Positions 46,208 through 58,195 are shown, counted from the first letter of the stretch. The stretch is DNA of 64,000 nt from Pampus argenteus (GCA_036937835.1 CM072869.1:10452001-10516000), one strand, 5' to 3'. Translations and numbers: made by a program. Notes: generated from the sequence alone by a model not told the origin.

Positions 46208-49200
46208 GTCGGCTGAGTTTTTTTTAAAAACGTTTTTTTTTTGTTCTTTTATGGAAAATCCCAAAGATCCATAGAAATGCAGGAATACCAGTGGCAGTAA
46301 AAAGCTGCTGCCCTTTAAATGGATCTCCTCCTAAATACGGATTAATTGCTTTCAAGGATGATTCCAAAATGAGGATTAAATTAAGAATAAGACATCTTGC
46401 TTGTTTTTTTATTTTTTATATTTTTGGATGTTATAAATTCTCCTCTCAATTGTTTTGGTGGTATTACTATAGCCCTATTTAAATGATCTTAAATGTTTCA
46501 TTATTATTGATTTATTTTATTTGACAGTAAAGTGTATAAATGTGTATTTTTATATTCTGTTTAACTTTATAATATCTTTTACATGCATGTGTAGTTAGAG
46601 GACGATATGAGAGAGTTGGAAAAGAAATTACGTCTTACTGAAGACGAAAGAGATAAAGTGTTTGAGGAGTTCCAAACTGCTGAAGAAAAGCTGCTGACCG
46701 CAGAGGAGGTCGCCACCAAGGTATCTGATCCTGACATGCATGAGCTTCCCTAACTTTTCTCCTCTCTCTTTCCCCTGTCCTGTTCTCTCCTGTCCTGCCC
46801 TGTCTCCTGCGTGTCTCTCTGTGCGCGCTCTTGCGCCTGTGCGCGCTCACGCCACTCCGTCTCCCTGCTGATCACCTCTGAAACTTTCCCGAAAACTCGC
46901 CTCAGCTTGAGGACGATTTGGTAGCACTGCAGAAGAAGCTGAAGGGAACTGAGGATGAGTTGGACAAGTACTCCGAGGCTCTTAAAGATGCCCAGGAGAA
47001 ACTTGAGCTGGCTGAGAAGAAAGCCACCGATGTAAGTAAGGAAGGGATTCACAATGGCACCGTTCCTGCACCATTCTTCCTCACACCTTTATTCTCTCAC
47101 CACTGTGAGTGACAGTTCAACACCACACAGAAATACTTTTTACTCTCTCTTCAAACATCTTGGATGAGTGGGTCTTGCACACCTGCCCATCCTGGAAAAT
47201 TGACAAAAAAACTCCAAATTGACTTTTTGATTTTTATTATTGTTGACCTTTCACTCCATATTTTGTCATTGACCACATGCACAATCACTTACAAGTCAGT
47301 CCAAAAGAGCCGCAGTGGCTGTTTAACTGATACACATATTATATTAAGTTTAAATCCAATTAATTAGTAGGACACATCTTTGCATTAATGGTCTTTAATA
47401 GTGTGTGTTTTCATGCCTCCGTGTGTTCAGTCTTATAAGTCCAGTAGATGTAGATGTATTTTTCTGAGTGAAAAGTGAAGTGGCCTAATGTGCAGTGTTC
47501 TCCGGCGCAGGGAGCGAGCGCCTGGATAAATATAGCTTACTACTTTATATGGTCAACATAGAGCTCACATCTGCAGGCTGCGCTCTTTGCTTACCACAGG
47601 GAAAAAAACACGCTTTCCCATCAAAATGTCCCAGCGTAATAATCAAAAATAAATAAATATAACTGAAACATTTTTAAATATATATTTTGTTGCTCGTACT
47701 GTTTTTTCTCCCTTTTGGATATATACTACATGACTGAAAAAATAATTAATTATTTAGATTTAGACAAGACACACAATGACTGACAGAGGATAATGGTCAA
47801 CGTCAAGTGTAGCAGACAAAGACGTTTACGCCCGAGAATCAATCTGCAGAATCAGTTGACATAGTGTGGCCTATAAAGTGCCTCTGAAAGACCCGTTGTA
47901 ACAATCCTTTAATTGGATTCCTGCAGGGAGTTACGCTGGCCTGTCGTGTTTAAGCTATGGTTGTATTTTTCCTATTCCCTATAGATAGCCATTTAGTTTT
48001 CTTAATATAGCCAATGGGAACATTAAAATGTGGCGTGATGCTCCAATGACTTTAATTGCTACTTGTTGCTCTTTATGATTCTCATATATCGCTTACATAT
48101 TTCTAGATGGATTTTTTTATTTATTTTATTTTTATTTTTTTTTAAGATGCAAACTCTCGTTTTAAAGCCTAGCCTGTAATTACTGTATTCAGTGAAGATT
48201 TATTGAATGGCCTGTAGTCTCAAAATATCCAGTGTACTGCTCACAGTTGACCTGCAGATGGCGCTGCAGCTCTGTTAATCAGCTGCAAGCAGGCTGATTG
48301 CTGTAAATTGAATGCACACACTGTCATCATTAAGGAGATAATTATTATTATTTAACTCAATAAAAAAACGGCGCATCTTCTTATTTTACGATCAATGCAA
48401 CATATTTTCACAGTGCAGTACTTTGCGCAACAATACGCATTACTTTATTTTTATGTTTTGAAATCAGCAGCACTTCCTGGACAAGTAGCAGCAGAGTGCG
48501 TCTCCGCGAAACCCGCGCACTGCTCAGCCTGACTTCACGCAGCTTTCAGCCCCTTCAAGGACGTCGTCTCTCTGCTTGTGGATTTCTCGGAGCAGCAGCT
48601 CATAGTGTAGTTTTTTTTTTTTTAAATTATCATTATTATTTGTGAGCGTATACAATGGCCGGAGCAACATCGCTGGAGGCAGTAAAACGAAAGATCAAAT
48701 CGTTACAAGATCAGGCAGACGGCGCTGAAGAGAAAGCCGAGAGATTACAGAAGGACTTGCTTGCGGAGAGAAAAGCCAGGGATCAAGTAAGCATGTTTAC
48801 CAGCCAGAGCGGAGCTGTTTATCAAACGCAAATTTACGCACATCTTTCCCCCTGTATGCTCCCACAGTTTGAATTGATACGCAGTGACATAGCGGCATTT
48901 CTCTCCAAACACCGTAGAGCTGCAGGCTGAGCCATGCAGTTTCACCACACAGTACTTACTCTGCTGAGGGTTTGATAGCCCAAATCAACACAAAGTCACC
49001 AATTGTTTCACTTGCATCAACGTCGATGCATTTTGCTGTAACGGTACTATTCAACGTGCTTTCTAGTAAGTTTATTCTACTCTGTAGGCACGTCAGCGTG
49101 TAGATTATTTGAATGAATAATTTTTTTTAGTAACCAGGAAGTTACAAGTAAACTGTGGCAACATTTAGTGTGCCAGTTTTGCACTGTTAGTTTATGCACT

Positions 49201-52200
49201 TTGCGTGTCCATATAAGGGCACAGCTGCAAAGAGTGATTTCCCTCCTTGTGAACATAGCGTTACCTAGACAGGAAATAAATCTTATAGGCGTAGAGTTCA
49301 TCTCAGGCTCAGTCTGACGGTTCAGCTATTTGCTCATCAAGCGTGATATACCAAAAAAACAGATACTATCACACCGACTGATATGTTACAAATAACCAGA
49401 GTCTCCTCTGTGGTTGTATGTGTAACATGTGAGCGGTCATTTGCAGTATAATTATCTCAGGTCCTTTGACTTGAGCCATGTTAATGTTCTCTCTGGGGCC
49501 TAGTAGTAATGAGGCAGGGTATTCAACCTTCTGTCAGCTCGGGACATTGTCATCATTATACATAGTCAAAGAGGAACACAGACAAACCTCCTGGGAAGAC
49601 TTTTTCCCAACAGGTGGTTTACAGAAACTGTTAAACAACTACCCACATAAAATGCACCACAAAGCAACCCTCCCCTAAAGTAACAATCACTACCTGCTTT
49701 CTTTGGGCTGAAATGTAAGCGTGTGCGCTATAAAGTATGTTCTAGTTTGTTTGTGAAAGATGATGTGTACCTCCTGACGTGCCGCTCCTCTTCTCCTCCT
49801 AGGCTGAGGGAGATGTCGCTTCCCTTAACAGACGTATCCAGCTGGTTGAGGAGGAGTTGGATCGTGCTCAGGAGCGTCTGGCCACTGCCCTGACCAAGCT
49901 GGAGGAGGCTGAGAAGGCTGCTGATGAGAGCGAGAGGTAGGTCTTTTAGAGCATCAGGGATTCACATCTCTACAGTTCACTGTTGCATTATCTATGTCAG
50001 ATAATGCAGGAATTTTTTATGTTTCCCCACACAGAGGCATGAAGGTCATTGAGAACAGGGCCATGAAGGATGAGGAGAAGATGGAGCTGCAGGAGATCCA
50101 GCTCAAGGAGGCCAAACACATCGCTGAGGAGGCTGACCGCAAATATGAGGAGGCAAGTTTTTCAGCCACTTGATGCCCCCAAATTCCTAAACCCTGAACA
50201 TACAGCTGTAATCTGTAATTATTTGTTTAATATCTCAATTGGTTAAATAACTATAATGGAGCATTTTTTATGCAAAATCAGATAATAGTACAACATATGA
50301 TTTAATCATATTAGAGTTGTGTAAGAATTGTCCTTTAACCATGTCCTGATTCTTGTCACAGTCCTCAACTGTTAGTTGTATTATAACACTTTGTTGTGCT
50401 GCAACTAAAGGTGGCTCGTAAGCTGGTCATCATTGAGGGTGACCTGGAGCGTACAGAGGAGCGCGCTGAGCTGTCAGAAGGGTATGATGTTTTTTACATT
50501 CATCTGCACTTACACTTGCATGTATGCTGGCATTAAAACTTTAAAGAGCTTGAAGTATAGCACCTGTTTCCATTTTTACAGTGTGTCCTGTGTTCCTACT
50601 GTATGTGCTGATTATTTGCATGCTCTCCATGGCTCCAATGGTTTTTGCTTGTACATGTACATTAAACCCACTAACAGACGAGTTCGGAGAGCGGACGGTG
50701 AGCTAAGAGTTTTGGAGCAAAGCATGAAATCACTAAGCAACTCAGTCACACAGGTACTATAAACTAAAATGAATGAACACGCACATACACACACACACAC
50801 ATACTATATATATTTGATAAGTGGCTCTTCCTGCTTTCATTCATTCTGCTGAATGAAGCGTCTGCTTTGCTTGCTGTACTTGTTCTTTTCCTCTTTTATT
50901 CTGAGTACATTAGACTCCTTCATGACTCTAACATGGCAGGGACTGCACGAATAACAACTCGCATTAAAGGGAAGCATGGCATTTGCTCAAATTGTTATCA
51001 AATTATGTATTTAACTCTAACCCACTGCTGTTAGTGTGATTACACGAGTCATGTTGCTATTCCCATATTCCTGCTCTGTTAAGGCACTTTGAGGTACTTG
51101 GGGTTCCCTGCTTGTTTAATCCCTGTAGATCTTATTCATATTGTTTCCTCTCCCCCTCTTTCTTACTTTCCCTCAACCCATTTTGTGTCCACCCCTGGTT
51201 CTGTCTATCCTCGGTTCCCTTATTGTCACATTCTCCCTCCATCCCCTCTTCTTGTCCTTTGCACTTTATCACCTGTGTCTAAAACATCAGCAAATGCTCT
51301 GAGCTTGAGGAAGAGTTGAAAACTGTGACCAACAACCTGAAGTCACTGGAAGCCCAGGCTGAGAAGGTAAGTGCTACCTGACGGCATGCTGTCAAACCCC
51401 TCAGCTCCCCAGTAGACTCAATGGATGGGGAGCTGGATCTCTTCACTTCTCTCTTATGTCATGATACATGTCTTTATTCACGAACTAAAACTTGTATGGT
51501 ATCACTTCCAAAAATTTGTGAGTTGACTCCATGCTCATTTGTTTGACCCCGACCATTGTTTCTGTCCCACAGTACTCACAGAAGGAGGACAAATATGAGG
51601 AGGAGATCAAAGTTCTCACTGACAAGCTGAAGGAGGTAATTTTCCTTATCTGCGGTTGCAGGCTGATTTTTGTAAAAGGCACAGGTGCTATTTCTCAGTT
51701 TGAGCGTTGGACTGATTCATAAATCTGTTTCTCCACCACAGGCTGAGACTCGTGCTGAGTTTGCTGAGAGATCAGTAGCCAAGCTTGAGAAGACCATTGA
51801 TGACTTGGAAGGTATGATTTTTCCTACTCTGATCATTTTGAAACGTTTATTATGTCAGTCGTGGTATTTAGGTAAGACCTTGTTGCTTCTGCTTCCCTCT
51901 TAATTTCATCATGCCTCTTTTTCAGACAGCGTCATACTTTTATTGTGTTTTACTCTCTTTGTTCTAGTTGATTTTGTTTTTGAGATCCAAGGTAGTAAAT
52001 AGCTATTATGTTTACTGGGGATATATCAAGGCTAGACGTTGGCTTCAAAGAGTCTTTTTGTGGGTATAAAGGGCTGGGAGCCACACAGCAGTGTAATAAA
52101 TTGTCCATTTCTTGATGGCGCTGAGAAGCTTTTCGTGACTTTAGTTACATTTCCATTCTGATCATTTTCTGGTGTAACTTTGTTTTCCTCTTTTCCCTCT

Positions 52201-55084
52201 CGTTTTTTATTATTTCCCCTTCTCCCTGTCTTGTCAATGATCTGGATGCTTCACCCTTCATCTCCTTGTCATGTACACCTCCACCTTTGCTTCCTTTCAC
52301 TGCACCTCCCCCTGCACCCCTGGCCCACCAATAGATGAGTTGTATGCCCAGAAACTGAAGTACAAGGCTATCAGCGAGGAGCTGGACCACGCCCTCAACG
52401 ACATGACTTCCATGTAATTTTCAACTTGCTGTGCCTTCTTGTTCTGTCGTCACCCTCCGTCCCCCCTGCACCTTTTTTTTCTTGTACCCATCATGAATAC
52501 TGCATCCAACACTTTATATCTAAAACTTGAAACAGACATTGTTTTATTTCATGTCTGTGTAATTGAAGCCCACTGGCAATCATTGGTGCAGTTATGATGA
52601 TACTATATACAATATTTGTATCAGTATCATTGGTGTAATTTTGTGCATGAACAAAAACAGCATGGATCTATTTATTTATTTATTTATTTTTTTGCTGCAT
52701 TCATTTTACGTCGTATTACTTTTTACATAAGAAGTAATCATCATAATTCTCATTATTTCAAAATAGTAATGGTAATTTCCATGACATTTTTGTGATCAGG
52801 AGCAATGTATGCGAGTTCTCTATTATGTCCAAGTGTGTTTCACTTGTCTTCTAGACTAATATGGTCTACTTCTGTTCAGAAGAAAGGCCCCTTGTGTGTT
52901 TGTGAGATCCCCTTTTAATTCTATCACTGTTGTCATAATTTAGCAACACTGTCTTTGAGCTGCCAGTTTTGCTGAATTATTTTTGTCCCTCAACGTATTC
53001 TTTGGGAGAGTTTGTGTTCAAGTTGTCGGCATGTCCATTCTGACAATGCATATCAAACGTGCAATTGTTGTTTTTGTAGTGAGTGCAATGACTCCTGTGG
53101 TTCTGGTGTATTGTAATCGGCATTTCATAAATTCCGCGGGTACACCGCCTTCCTTGGTTCACTATACACTCTTCTCTCCCACACAGATAAATTGTTAACA
53201 CCTCATCAAAGACGCTTCCTGCCGGCTGAGTGGCATCTGTCTGCTCTTTCCAGCCTTCTCTCCATTTTCCCTTCCCTCCCTGTCTGTGCTTTCCTTTCCT
53301 CATGTTTTCATCCTCATGTCAAAGTTAATTGCATCCAATCTCTTGTACAGAATCCTAGAATCTTTCTGCGTTGTGTAAAAAATAAACGTCCTTCCTTCTA
53401 TGTAAGCTGTATCTCTTTACTCTGTCCTTTATTTTCCTTTTTCATTTCTATTTCATTTTTAAGTGGCTCTAATAAAACCAGGAAGCCTTGATTTTAAGTT
53501 ATGTATTTATATTTTGTTTCTGCATCTCAGCAAACCATTTGTTGAGCCATACCCTGCTTCCCTGCTGTTTAGTTTAAAAGATTTTCATTTTCTTCAAATA
53601 TTGTTCTGTGAAGCTGAGGTATTAGGAATATCACAGTAAGTGCTAAAAGCACAGCGCCTAGAACAAGTACAGGTACTTGATTGAAAACTGAGCCAAGTTG
53701 TCTTTTGAGACTGATGCATGCAAGCACTTTCCAACATTTACTGTGACAGGAGGAACTGAGGATTTGAGAATTGGAGGAAATTGGTGTTGGATTGTTATTG
53801 AGAAGATTGTGGTAAAGTAGAGAAATGGTGGAATACAGAACAGTATGTAAGATGTGTTGAGCCTCATCTGGTTGCTGGGAAGATTGGATGATTGAGAAGC
53901 ATTGTTTGACTCTCCTTTAAGCCATCAGTGATTATGACACACAAGCTCTGTATGATATACAGTATCCTGTCATATATATTTGAATAAACATACAATGACA
54001 CATTCTGAGTTGTTTTATGAAAATAATTGCCTTAACGTCAGACACGGAAAGATAAGCAGAAGTGAGAAGATTTCTGGTGTGCTTTGAGAGTTCAAATGAC
54101 ATGAGACATGTCCTGAAACTGTCCTTAAACGCCACCTGTAATGTTAACAAAGGTAATCAGATATGTTTTTGCATAAGCTAAGACGTTCTTAATGGTAGAC
54201 ATACTTTTTACACTATTCTTTTTGTCCTGTTACCACACGTTTTTAATGATTTTAATCAAAGTCTGCTGCTATGGTTCCTTTTACCTATCGGGGTTAAATC
54301 TGCTCATCTCTATTTTCACTCTACATGCTGCCATGCTTTGCTTTACCTGTTAAAGAAAAAAATGTGAAGAGTGGATTGTTAAAACTTACACTCAAAAAAA
54401 CCCAAAACTGATCTGGTACTTTGCATTTGGATATTTTCCAAAAAGTCTCCAGCACTAGAGAAGGTAGGTGTCAACAGGCATTGTATTCTTTTTTTCCCCC
54501 TGATTTTCTGTCCTCCTCTGTTTGTCTACTTGCTGTCTGACTGCAAAGATCGCCTCTACCAGCAACATGATAAATACCACCTTCTCACTAATGAGCTACG
54601 TGTGGCCTTGAATGAAAACTAAATTGAGTGTTTTATGTTTAATCTTTAACGTGTGTATGACAATCTGATCTAGTGTACTTCCAGTTTGCATTGTCTGTGT
54701 ACAAGGTCAGCACTGCTTGCGATCTGTGTTGCTATTAGTGCAAGTGTACTGAAAGTATAGTGACAATCAGGGATTACCTCAAATATATAATTTTATAGTA
54801 TTAGTATTATAATATTATACAATAATCAATTTTATGGATCGTTTTTAGTGTTTGTGTTATAATAAAAAAGTTAATTGTTTGCATGGTAACTTGCAAATCC
54901 ATAATATGAGCTTGTTTACTCAATGTGTTTCCTTTGATTATTAATGCAAGCTAACCAGCTGACTTCCTTATGCTCGCTTGTGTCATTTGATGTTCTAACA
55001 GAGAAACTGTCACATGCTAAAGAAGAGAACCTCGATATGCACCAGATGCTGGACCAGACTCTAATGGAACTGAATAATTTGTGA
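46094..55084 (+). CDS. tpm1: tropomyosin alpha-1, all exons with alternative splicing
   Basis: Tropomyosin is a dimeric coiled coil that polymerises along actin filaments and controls myosin access. Exons: 1a 46094-46207, 2a 46595-46720, 2b 46906-47031, 1b 48655-48786, 3 49803-49936, 4 50035-50152, 5 50411-50481, 6a 50678-50753, 6b 51291-51366, 7 51573-51635, 8 51742-51811, 9a 52335-52417, 9c 54549-54622, 9d 55002-55084. Lengths 126, 134, 118, 71, 76, 63 and 70 are the standard vertebrate tropomyosin exon sizes and all phases fit. 1a-2b-3-4-5-6b-7-8-9a gives the 284-residue striated-muscle form; 1b joined directly to exon 3 gives a short form of about 248 residues. The protein matches TPM1 ([20 protein letters not shown]; end LDHALNDMTSM). 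Confidence 0.97.
46595..46720 (+). CDS. tpm1: tpm1 exon 2a (smooth-muscle type)
   Basis: Forty-two codons starting LEDDMRELEKKLRLTEDERD and ending KLLTAEEVATK. The ELEKKLR..EDERD..EE pattern is that of the smooth-muscle exon 2a of TPM1 and not of 2b. The acceptor is TGTGTAG with a poor pyrimidine tract (CTTTTACATGCATGTGTAG), typical of an exon used only in some tissues. Only 185 bp separate it from exon 2b; the two are mutually exclusive in mammals. Confidence 0.9.
46906..47031 (+). CDS. tpm1: tpm1 exon 2b (default)
   Basis: Forty-two codons, LEDDLVALQKKLKGTEDELD then KYSEALKDAQEKLELAEKKA-TD, with donor GTAAGT. This is the default second exon in vertebrate TPM1. The acceptor CGCCTCAG is preceded by a pyrimidine-rich stretch at 46750-46800 that could hold a distant branch point and prevent 2a-2b joining. 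Confidence 0.96.
47032..48654 (+). promoter_or_regulatory. tpm1: tpm1 intron and internal promoter for exon 1b
   Basis: The intron after 2b runs 2.77 kb to exon 3 and contains exon 1b. The last 200 bp before the ATG at 48655 turn GC-richer (CTCCGCGAAACCCGCGCACT, AGGACGTCGTCTCTCTGC) and would form the 5' UTR of short, cytoskeletal isoforms. No TATA box is obvious. The segment 47791-47930 reappears in the duplicated copy at 62717-62805. The rest (47032-47790) shows nothing recognisable. Confidence 0.55.
48655..48786 (+). CDS. tpm1: tpm1 exon 1b (short isoforms)
   Basis: Forty-four codons, MAGATSLEAVKRKIKSLQDQ then ADGAEEKAERLQKDLLAERK-ARDQ, donor GTAAGC. It matches the MAGxxSLEAVRRKIxxLQ start of low-molecular-weight tropomyosins and joins exon 3 in phase 0. 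Short isoforms lack the first ~80 residues of the long ones and serve the actin cytoskeleton in non-muscle cells. Confidence 0.95.
49803..50481 (+). CDS. tpm1: tpm1 constant exons 3, 4 and 5
   Basis: Exon 3 (49803-49936) AEGDVASLNRRIQLVEEELD..., exon 4 (50035-50152) GMKVIENRAMKDEEKMELQE... and exon 5 (50411-50481) VARKLVIIEGDLERTEERAE. These form the central coiled coil shared by all isoforms. Exon 4 ends TATGAGGAG followed by GCAAGT, so the intron 50153-50410 is of the GC-AG type. The intron before exon 3 (48787-49802) holds nothing recognisable. Confidence 0.97.
50678..50753 (+). CDS. tpm1: tpm1 exon 6a (alternative)
   Basis: Seventy-six bases in the exon 6 phase, coding R-V-R-R-A-D-G-E-L-R-V-L-E-Q-S-M-K-S-L then S-N-S-V-T-Q, with acceptor CTAACAG and donor GTACTA. 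Position, length and the RVRR..ELR.(L/M)(D/E)Q..K.L core identify exon 6a. Its second half departs from the mammalian exon, which ends in an acidic AAEDK-type sequence. It would replace 6b in the middle of the rod. Confidence 0.85.
51291..51811 (+). CDS. tpm1: tpm1 exons 6b, 7 and 8
   Basis: Exon 6b (51291-51366) KCSELEEELKTVTNNLKSLE-AQAEK, exon 7 (51573-51635) YSQKEDKYEEEIKVLTDKLK-E and exon 8 (51742-51811) AETRAEFAERSVAKLEKTID-DLE. 6b is the exon used in striated muscle. Exon 8 ends in phase 1 with G before GTATGA, so any of the three last exons can complete the codon (GAT or GAG). Confidence 0.97.
52335..52417 (+). CDS. tpm1: tpm1 exon 9a (striated-muscle C-terminus)
   Basis: Codes DELYAQKLKYKAISEELDHA then LNDMTSM and TAA. 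This is the troponin-T-binding C-terminal end used in skeletal and cardiac muscle. About 1.05 kb downstream lies AATAAA at 53471-53476, after an earlier AATAAA near 53389, giving likely 3' ends for this isoform. Confidence 0.96.
52418..54548 (+). other. tpm1: exon 9a 3' UTR and following intron
   Basis: The first kilobase is presumably the 3' UTR of exon 9a isoforms, ending near 53490 after the AATAAA at 53471-53476 (GGCTCTAATAAAACCAGG). A short TTTA repeat lies at 52670-52690. The remainder to 54548 is AT-rich intron with no feature that I recognise. Confidence 0.5.
54549..54622 (+). CDS. tpm1: tpm1 exon 9c (brain-type C-terminus)
   Basis: After the split codon it reads D-R-L-Y-Q-Q-H-D-K-Y-H-L-L-T-N-E-L-R-V-A-L-N-E-N and TAA. 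It matches the pattern DQLYQQ...LTNELKLALNED of the mammalian brain exon 9c. AATAAA at 54861-54866 could end a transcript using this exon. Its survival in a fish implies the neuronal isoform is old. Confidence 0.88.
55002..55084 (+). CDS. tpm1: tpm1 exon 9d (non-muscle/smooth C-terminus)
   Basis: Reads E-K-L-S-H-A-K-E-E-N-L-D-M-H-Q-M-L-D-Q-T-L-M-E-L-N-N-L and TGA, closely matching the KEENLxMHQMLDQTLLELNN end of vertebrate exon 9d. Acceptor is GTTCTAACAG. Used in smooth-muscle and cytoskeletal isoforms. Confidence 0.96.
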
Positions 55085-55860
55085 AAGCACGGTCTAACCC
55101 CCCCACACACACTGTGGTTTTGGCTTTTTTTTATACTTGCACCTTGCTTACCATAAACCCCTCATAAACCCCATGATGGAACAAACGGCCAGATGCTATT
55201 TCTATTGCACCGTCCTGCCTTCAGCGGAAATCCACCAAGGAGCAAAGCTAAGGGGAAGTAAAGCTTTCCATTCCCTTTGATGAAGCCTAAACTGAGAAAC
55301 ATGATTGTTTTTCTGAGCCACTTTTTTTTAAATCTTGTAACGATGTCTGCCTTTTGCATTTTTCATCTGGTGAAATGACATGTGCCATTGGTTACAAAGA
55401 TTGTTTTCTACATCTGCATTTAAGATGATCTAGTACTTTGCATTCCACCTTGATTATACACATACCAAAGGACAAATTGGAGAATTTTACACTTAATTAA
55501 ACCTCAACATAATGCACATTTCACATACTGTAAAAAAACTATGTTTAAAACAAAAAAACTCCTACAAAATGTCCTCACAAGTATAAGTATACTCTGGCTA
55601 TGACTGTCAGTATGTATACTGGTGCTACTGTATTGTTAAGCAATGACCAACATTTTAACATATTACAGTATATTCTTAGTTTTCTTTTAAAACAATCGTT
55701 CAAATTTTTTCATCTTGTCTGTAAAGTATGAATTCATTCATCTGGCTGTGCATTGTTTTAATGTAGATGTTTCAAGTGTTTTATCATATTTGAAATGTAA
55801 AAAAAAAAAAATTAAATATAAATAAAAGCACGTTTTGAAAGTTTTCTAACTTTGTTTGTG
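55085..55860 (+). other. tpm1: tpm1 exon 9d 3' UTR
   Basis: About 0.77 kb of AT-rich, non-coding sequence ends with an A-rich run and AATAAA at 55821-55826, followed by TTTGTTTGTGG, a good downstream GU-rich element. This is the probable end of the tpm1 gene. Confidence 0.75.
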
Positions 55861-56209
55861 GTGAATACATGGCCTTTTTGTCCATCATAGAGGTTAACTA
55901 AAGTACAGGTCTTACGATTGAATGAAACCATGATGCAATGCAAACAACCTTGACTTTTCTCCCCGTAGAAATGTAGAATGTGTAAAGTATGCAGAACAAA
56001 TAAAGATCTAATCTGGGTTTTCCTTTACCCATTTTTGCTTGTCCTTCAACTTGACCTCCAGCTGCGGGAAAATATGTCACATTTTTCTTTGGTTCACTGG
56101 AGCTCACTAAACACCACTCGGCCATATCAATTCAGTTTCAAAATAGTTAAGCCAAGGAGCAATGGTGGGAAATGGTCGCTTGCTGTCCCAAGTGCAGACT
56201 TTAAGGTTT

Positions 56210-57290
56210 AATTCAAGGGGTTGATCAAAAATATATGATTATACATTTCTTGCAGGAAATGACTGCCTGAAGTCTGGAACACATGGACATCACCAAATTC
56301 TGGGTTTCCTCCTCTGCGATGCTTTGCCAGACCTCTACTGCAGCTGTCTTCAGCTGTTGCTTGTTTGAGGGTCTTTTTACCTTAGGTTTCATCTTGAGCA
56401 AGTGAAATGTATGCCCTATTGGGTTGAGATCTGGTGATTGACTCGGCCATTGCAGAATAATCCACTTCTTTGCTTTAAAAAAACTTCTGGGTTGCTTTTG
56501 CAGTATGTTTTGGATCATTGTCCATTTGTACTGTGAATGCTGTCCAATCAATTTTGCTGCATTTGGCTGAATCTGAGCAGAAAGTATTCACTATACACTT
56601 CAGAATTCATCTGGATGCTTCTGTCTTTTGTCACATCATCAATAAACACAAGTAACCCAGTGCAGTGATGGAATGGGCATGCCATTACTGCCTCCACCAT
56701 GTTTTACAGAAGACGTGGCATGCTTTGGATCATGAGCTGTTGCAATTCTTCTCCAAACTTTCTTCTTCCCATCATTCTGGTGCAGGTTGATCTTCGTCTC
56801 TAATTTCTGGAGAGTGGATGTTGTGACGGGGTTTTTCTTCAACATGGAAAGGATTTGCGATCATCCACCACTGTTGTTTTCTGTGGATGTCCAGGCCTTT
56901 TTAAGTTCCCACGCTCACAAGTGCACTCCTTTTTTTTTTCTCAGAATGTGCAAAACTGTTGATTTGGCCACTCTTAACATTTCTGCTCTCTTTCCGATGG
57001 ATTTCTTTCTCAGGATGGTCTGTTTCCCCTCCATTGAGAGCTTGTTTGATTGCATGTTGTGTGTTCACAGCCACACCTGAAATCAATTCCAGACTCTTTA
57101 ACTGCTTAATTGATGACAGGTTAATTAAGGGAAGAGCCCATGTGGCCTTGTTATTTACTTATTTATTCTATTTTTTGCAGCCTTCTGAGTCAATTGTCCA
57201 ATTACCTTTGGTCCCCTAAAGAAGAGGTGGCTACATATTAAATACTGTGATTCCTAAACCCTTGCTCCAATTTGAATGTGCACACTCTCT
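56210..57290 (-). pseudogene. decayed Tc1-like transposon with broken transposase
   Basis: Minus-strand frames carry transposase blocks in the right order. Near 57000 is an N-terminal part; at 56640-56830 is LQKLETKINLHQNDGKKKVW then RR..HDPKHATSSVKHGGGSNG; at 56360-56550 is FKAKKWIILQWPSQSPDLNP then IGHTFHLLK. Tc1 proteins have HDPKHT.(K/S)...KHGGGS and SPDLNPIEH here. Several frameshifts and stops break the frame and IGH replaces the usual IEH/IEN glutamate region, so it cannot be active. Ends are approximate; clear terminal inverted repeats are not visible. It is of a different Tc1 family from the copy at 19.7 kb. Confidence 0.85.
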
Positions 57291-58109
57291 ATTGATTATA
57301 TATATATATAGTGTTTTTTGAAAGCAATATGGTTGTCTTTTCGACAGCTGCTCAAACAATAATGAATGAAAAGTTGTCTGATTCCACTTCATCTATAATC
57401 ATGACACCTTTAGCATGCCTTTGCCCATGTGAGTAAAAACCTCACCTCCCCATTCTTCAGCCCATTGTTTGGCATCAGTGGGTGTGAATTCTGTTTCTTG
57501 TAATAATTGCAATAATTGTTTTTGTCTTTTAGTCATGCAAAAACCTCCCTGTTTTTGGTGTCAGCCATTGCAGTTAGAACTGGCTATGTGAATCTCACTC
57601 ATAATATACATATCTGTGGCGTACTTGGGCCACACTGCATCCACAAGGCGCACACACCCACCCACACCAGGCGCTTAACCCATAGAGTGGGATATGTTGG
57701 AGGTAATAAGGGCAGTTGTTGGACATTAAGGCTTAGCTGAGTTTTAAACAGAATGGAGACTCCAGAGAGTATTGCACCAAAGACTTTCCCATCCCTGTTA
57801 AAAACAACGGACCTACCAACACCAATATTATTGTGAAACCAATATAATAAGAGAGATACACTTCACAGCACTAGATTTAATATGAATATGGTCTACCAGA
57901 AGCTGAGCCACTAACAGGAAGAGGTACATAGAGGTGGGGCTACCTGCCTAATGCCTCTAGACAGATTAAATGTAGCAGATGTACCACCCATTAGTTTAAT
58001 AGAATATTAGTATTCTTATAGAGTTTTGCCGTTTTAAATCCACTGTGAATTGTAATGCACATGTAATGACGGTTGACTTAATGTGGAAAAACTGTTGTTA
58101 TTTATAGGT

Positions 58110-58195
58110 TATTACGTATTACTAGTCTGGCCCACGATATCAAATTTGGCTGTATATGGCACCCCAAATAAAATGAGTTTGACATCCCTACTGTA
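58110..58195. repeat. terminal fragment of a hAT-like dispersed repeat
   Basis: The stretch CTGGCCCACGATATCAAATT, GGCTGTATATGGCACCC and AAATGAGTTTGACATCCCTA resembles the end of a repeat frequent in fish and other vertebrates, whose outermost bases read CAGGGGTGTCAAACTCATTT in the opposite sense. Only this end is recognisable. Confidence 0.5.
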
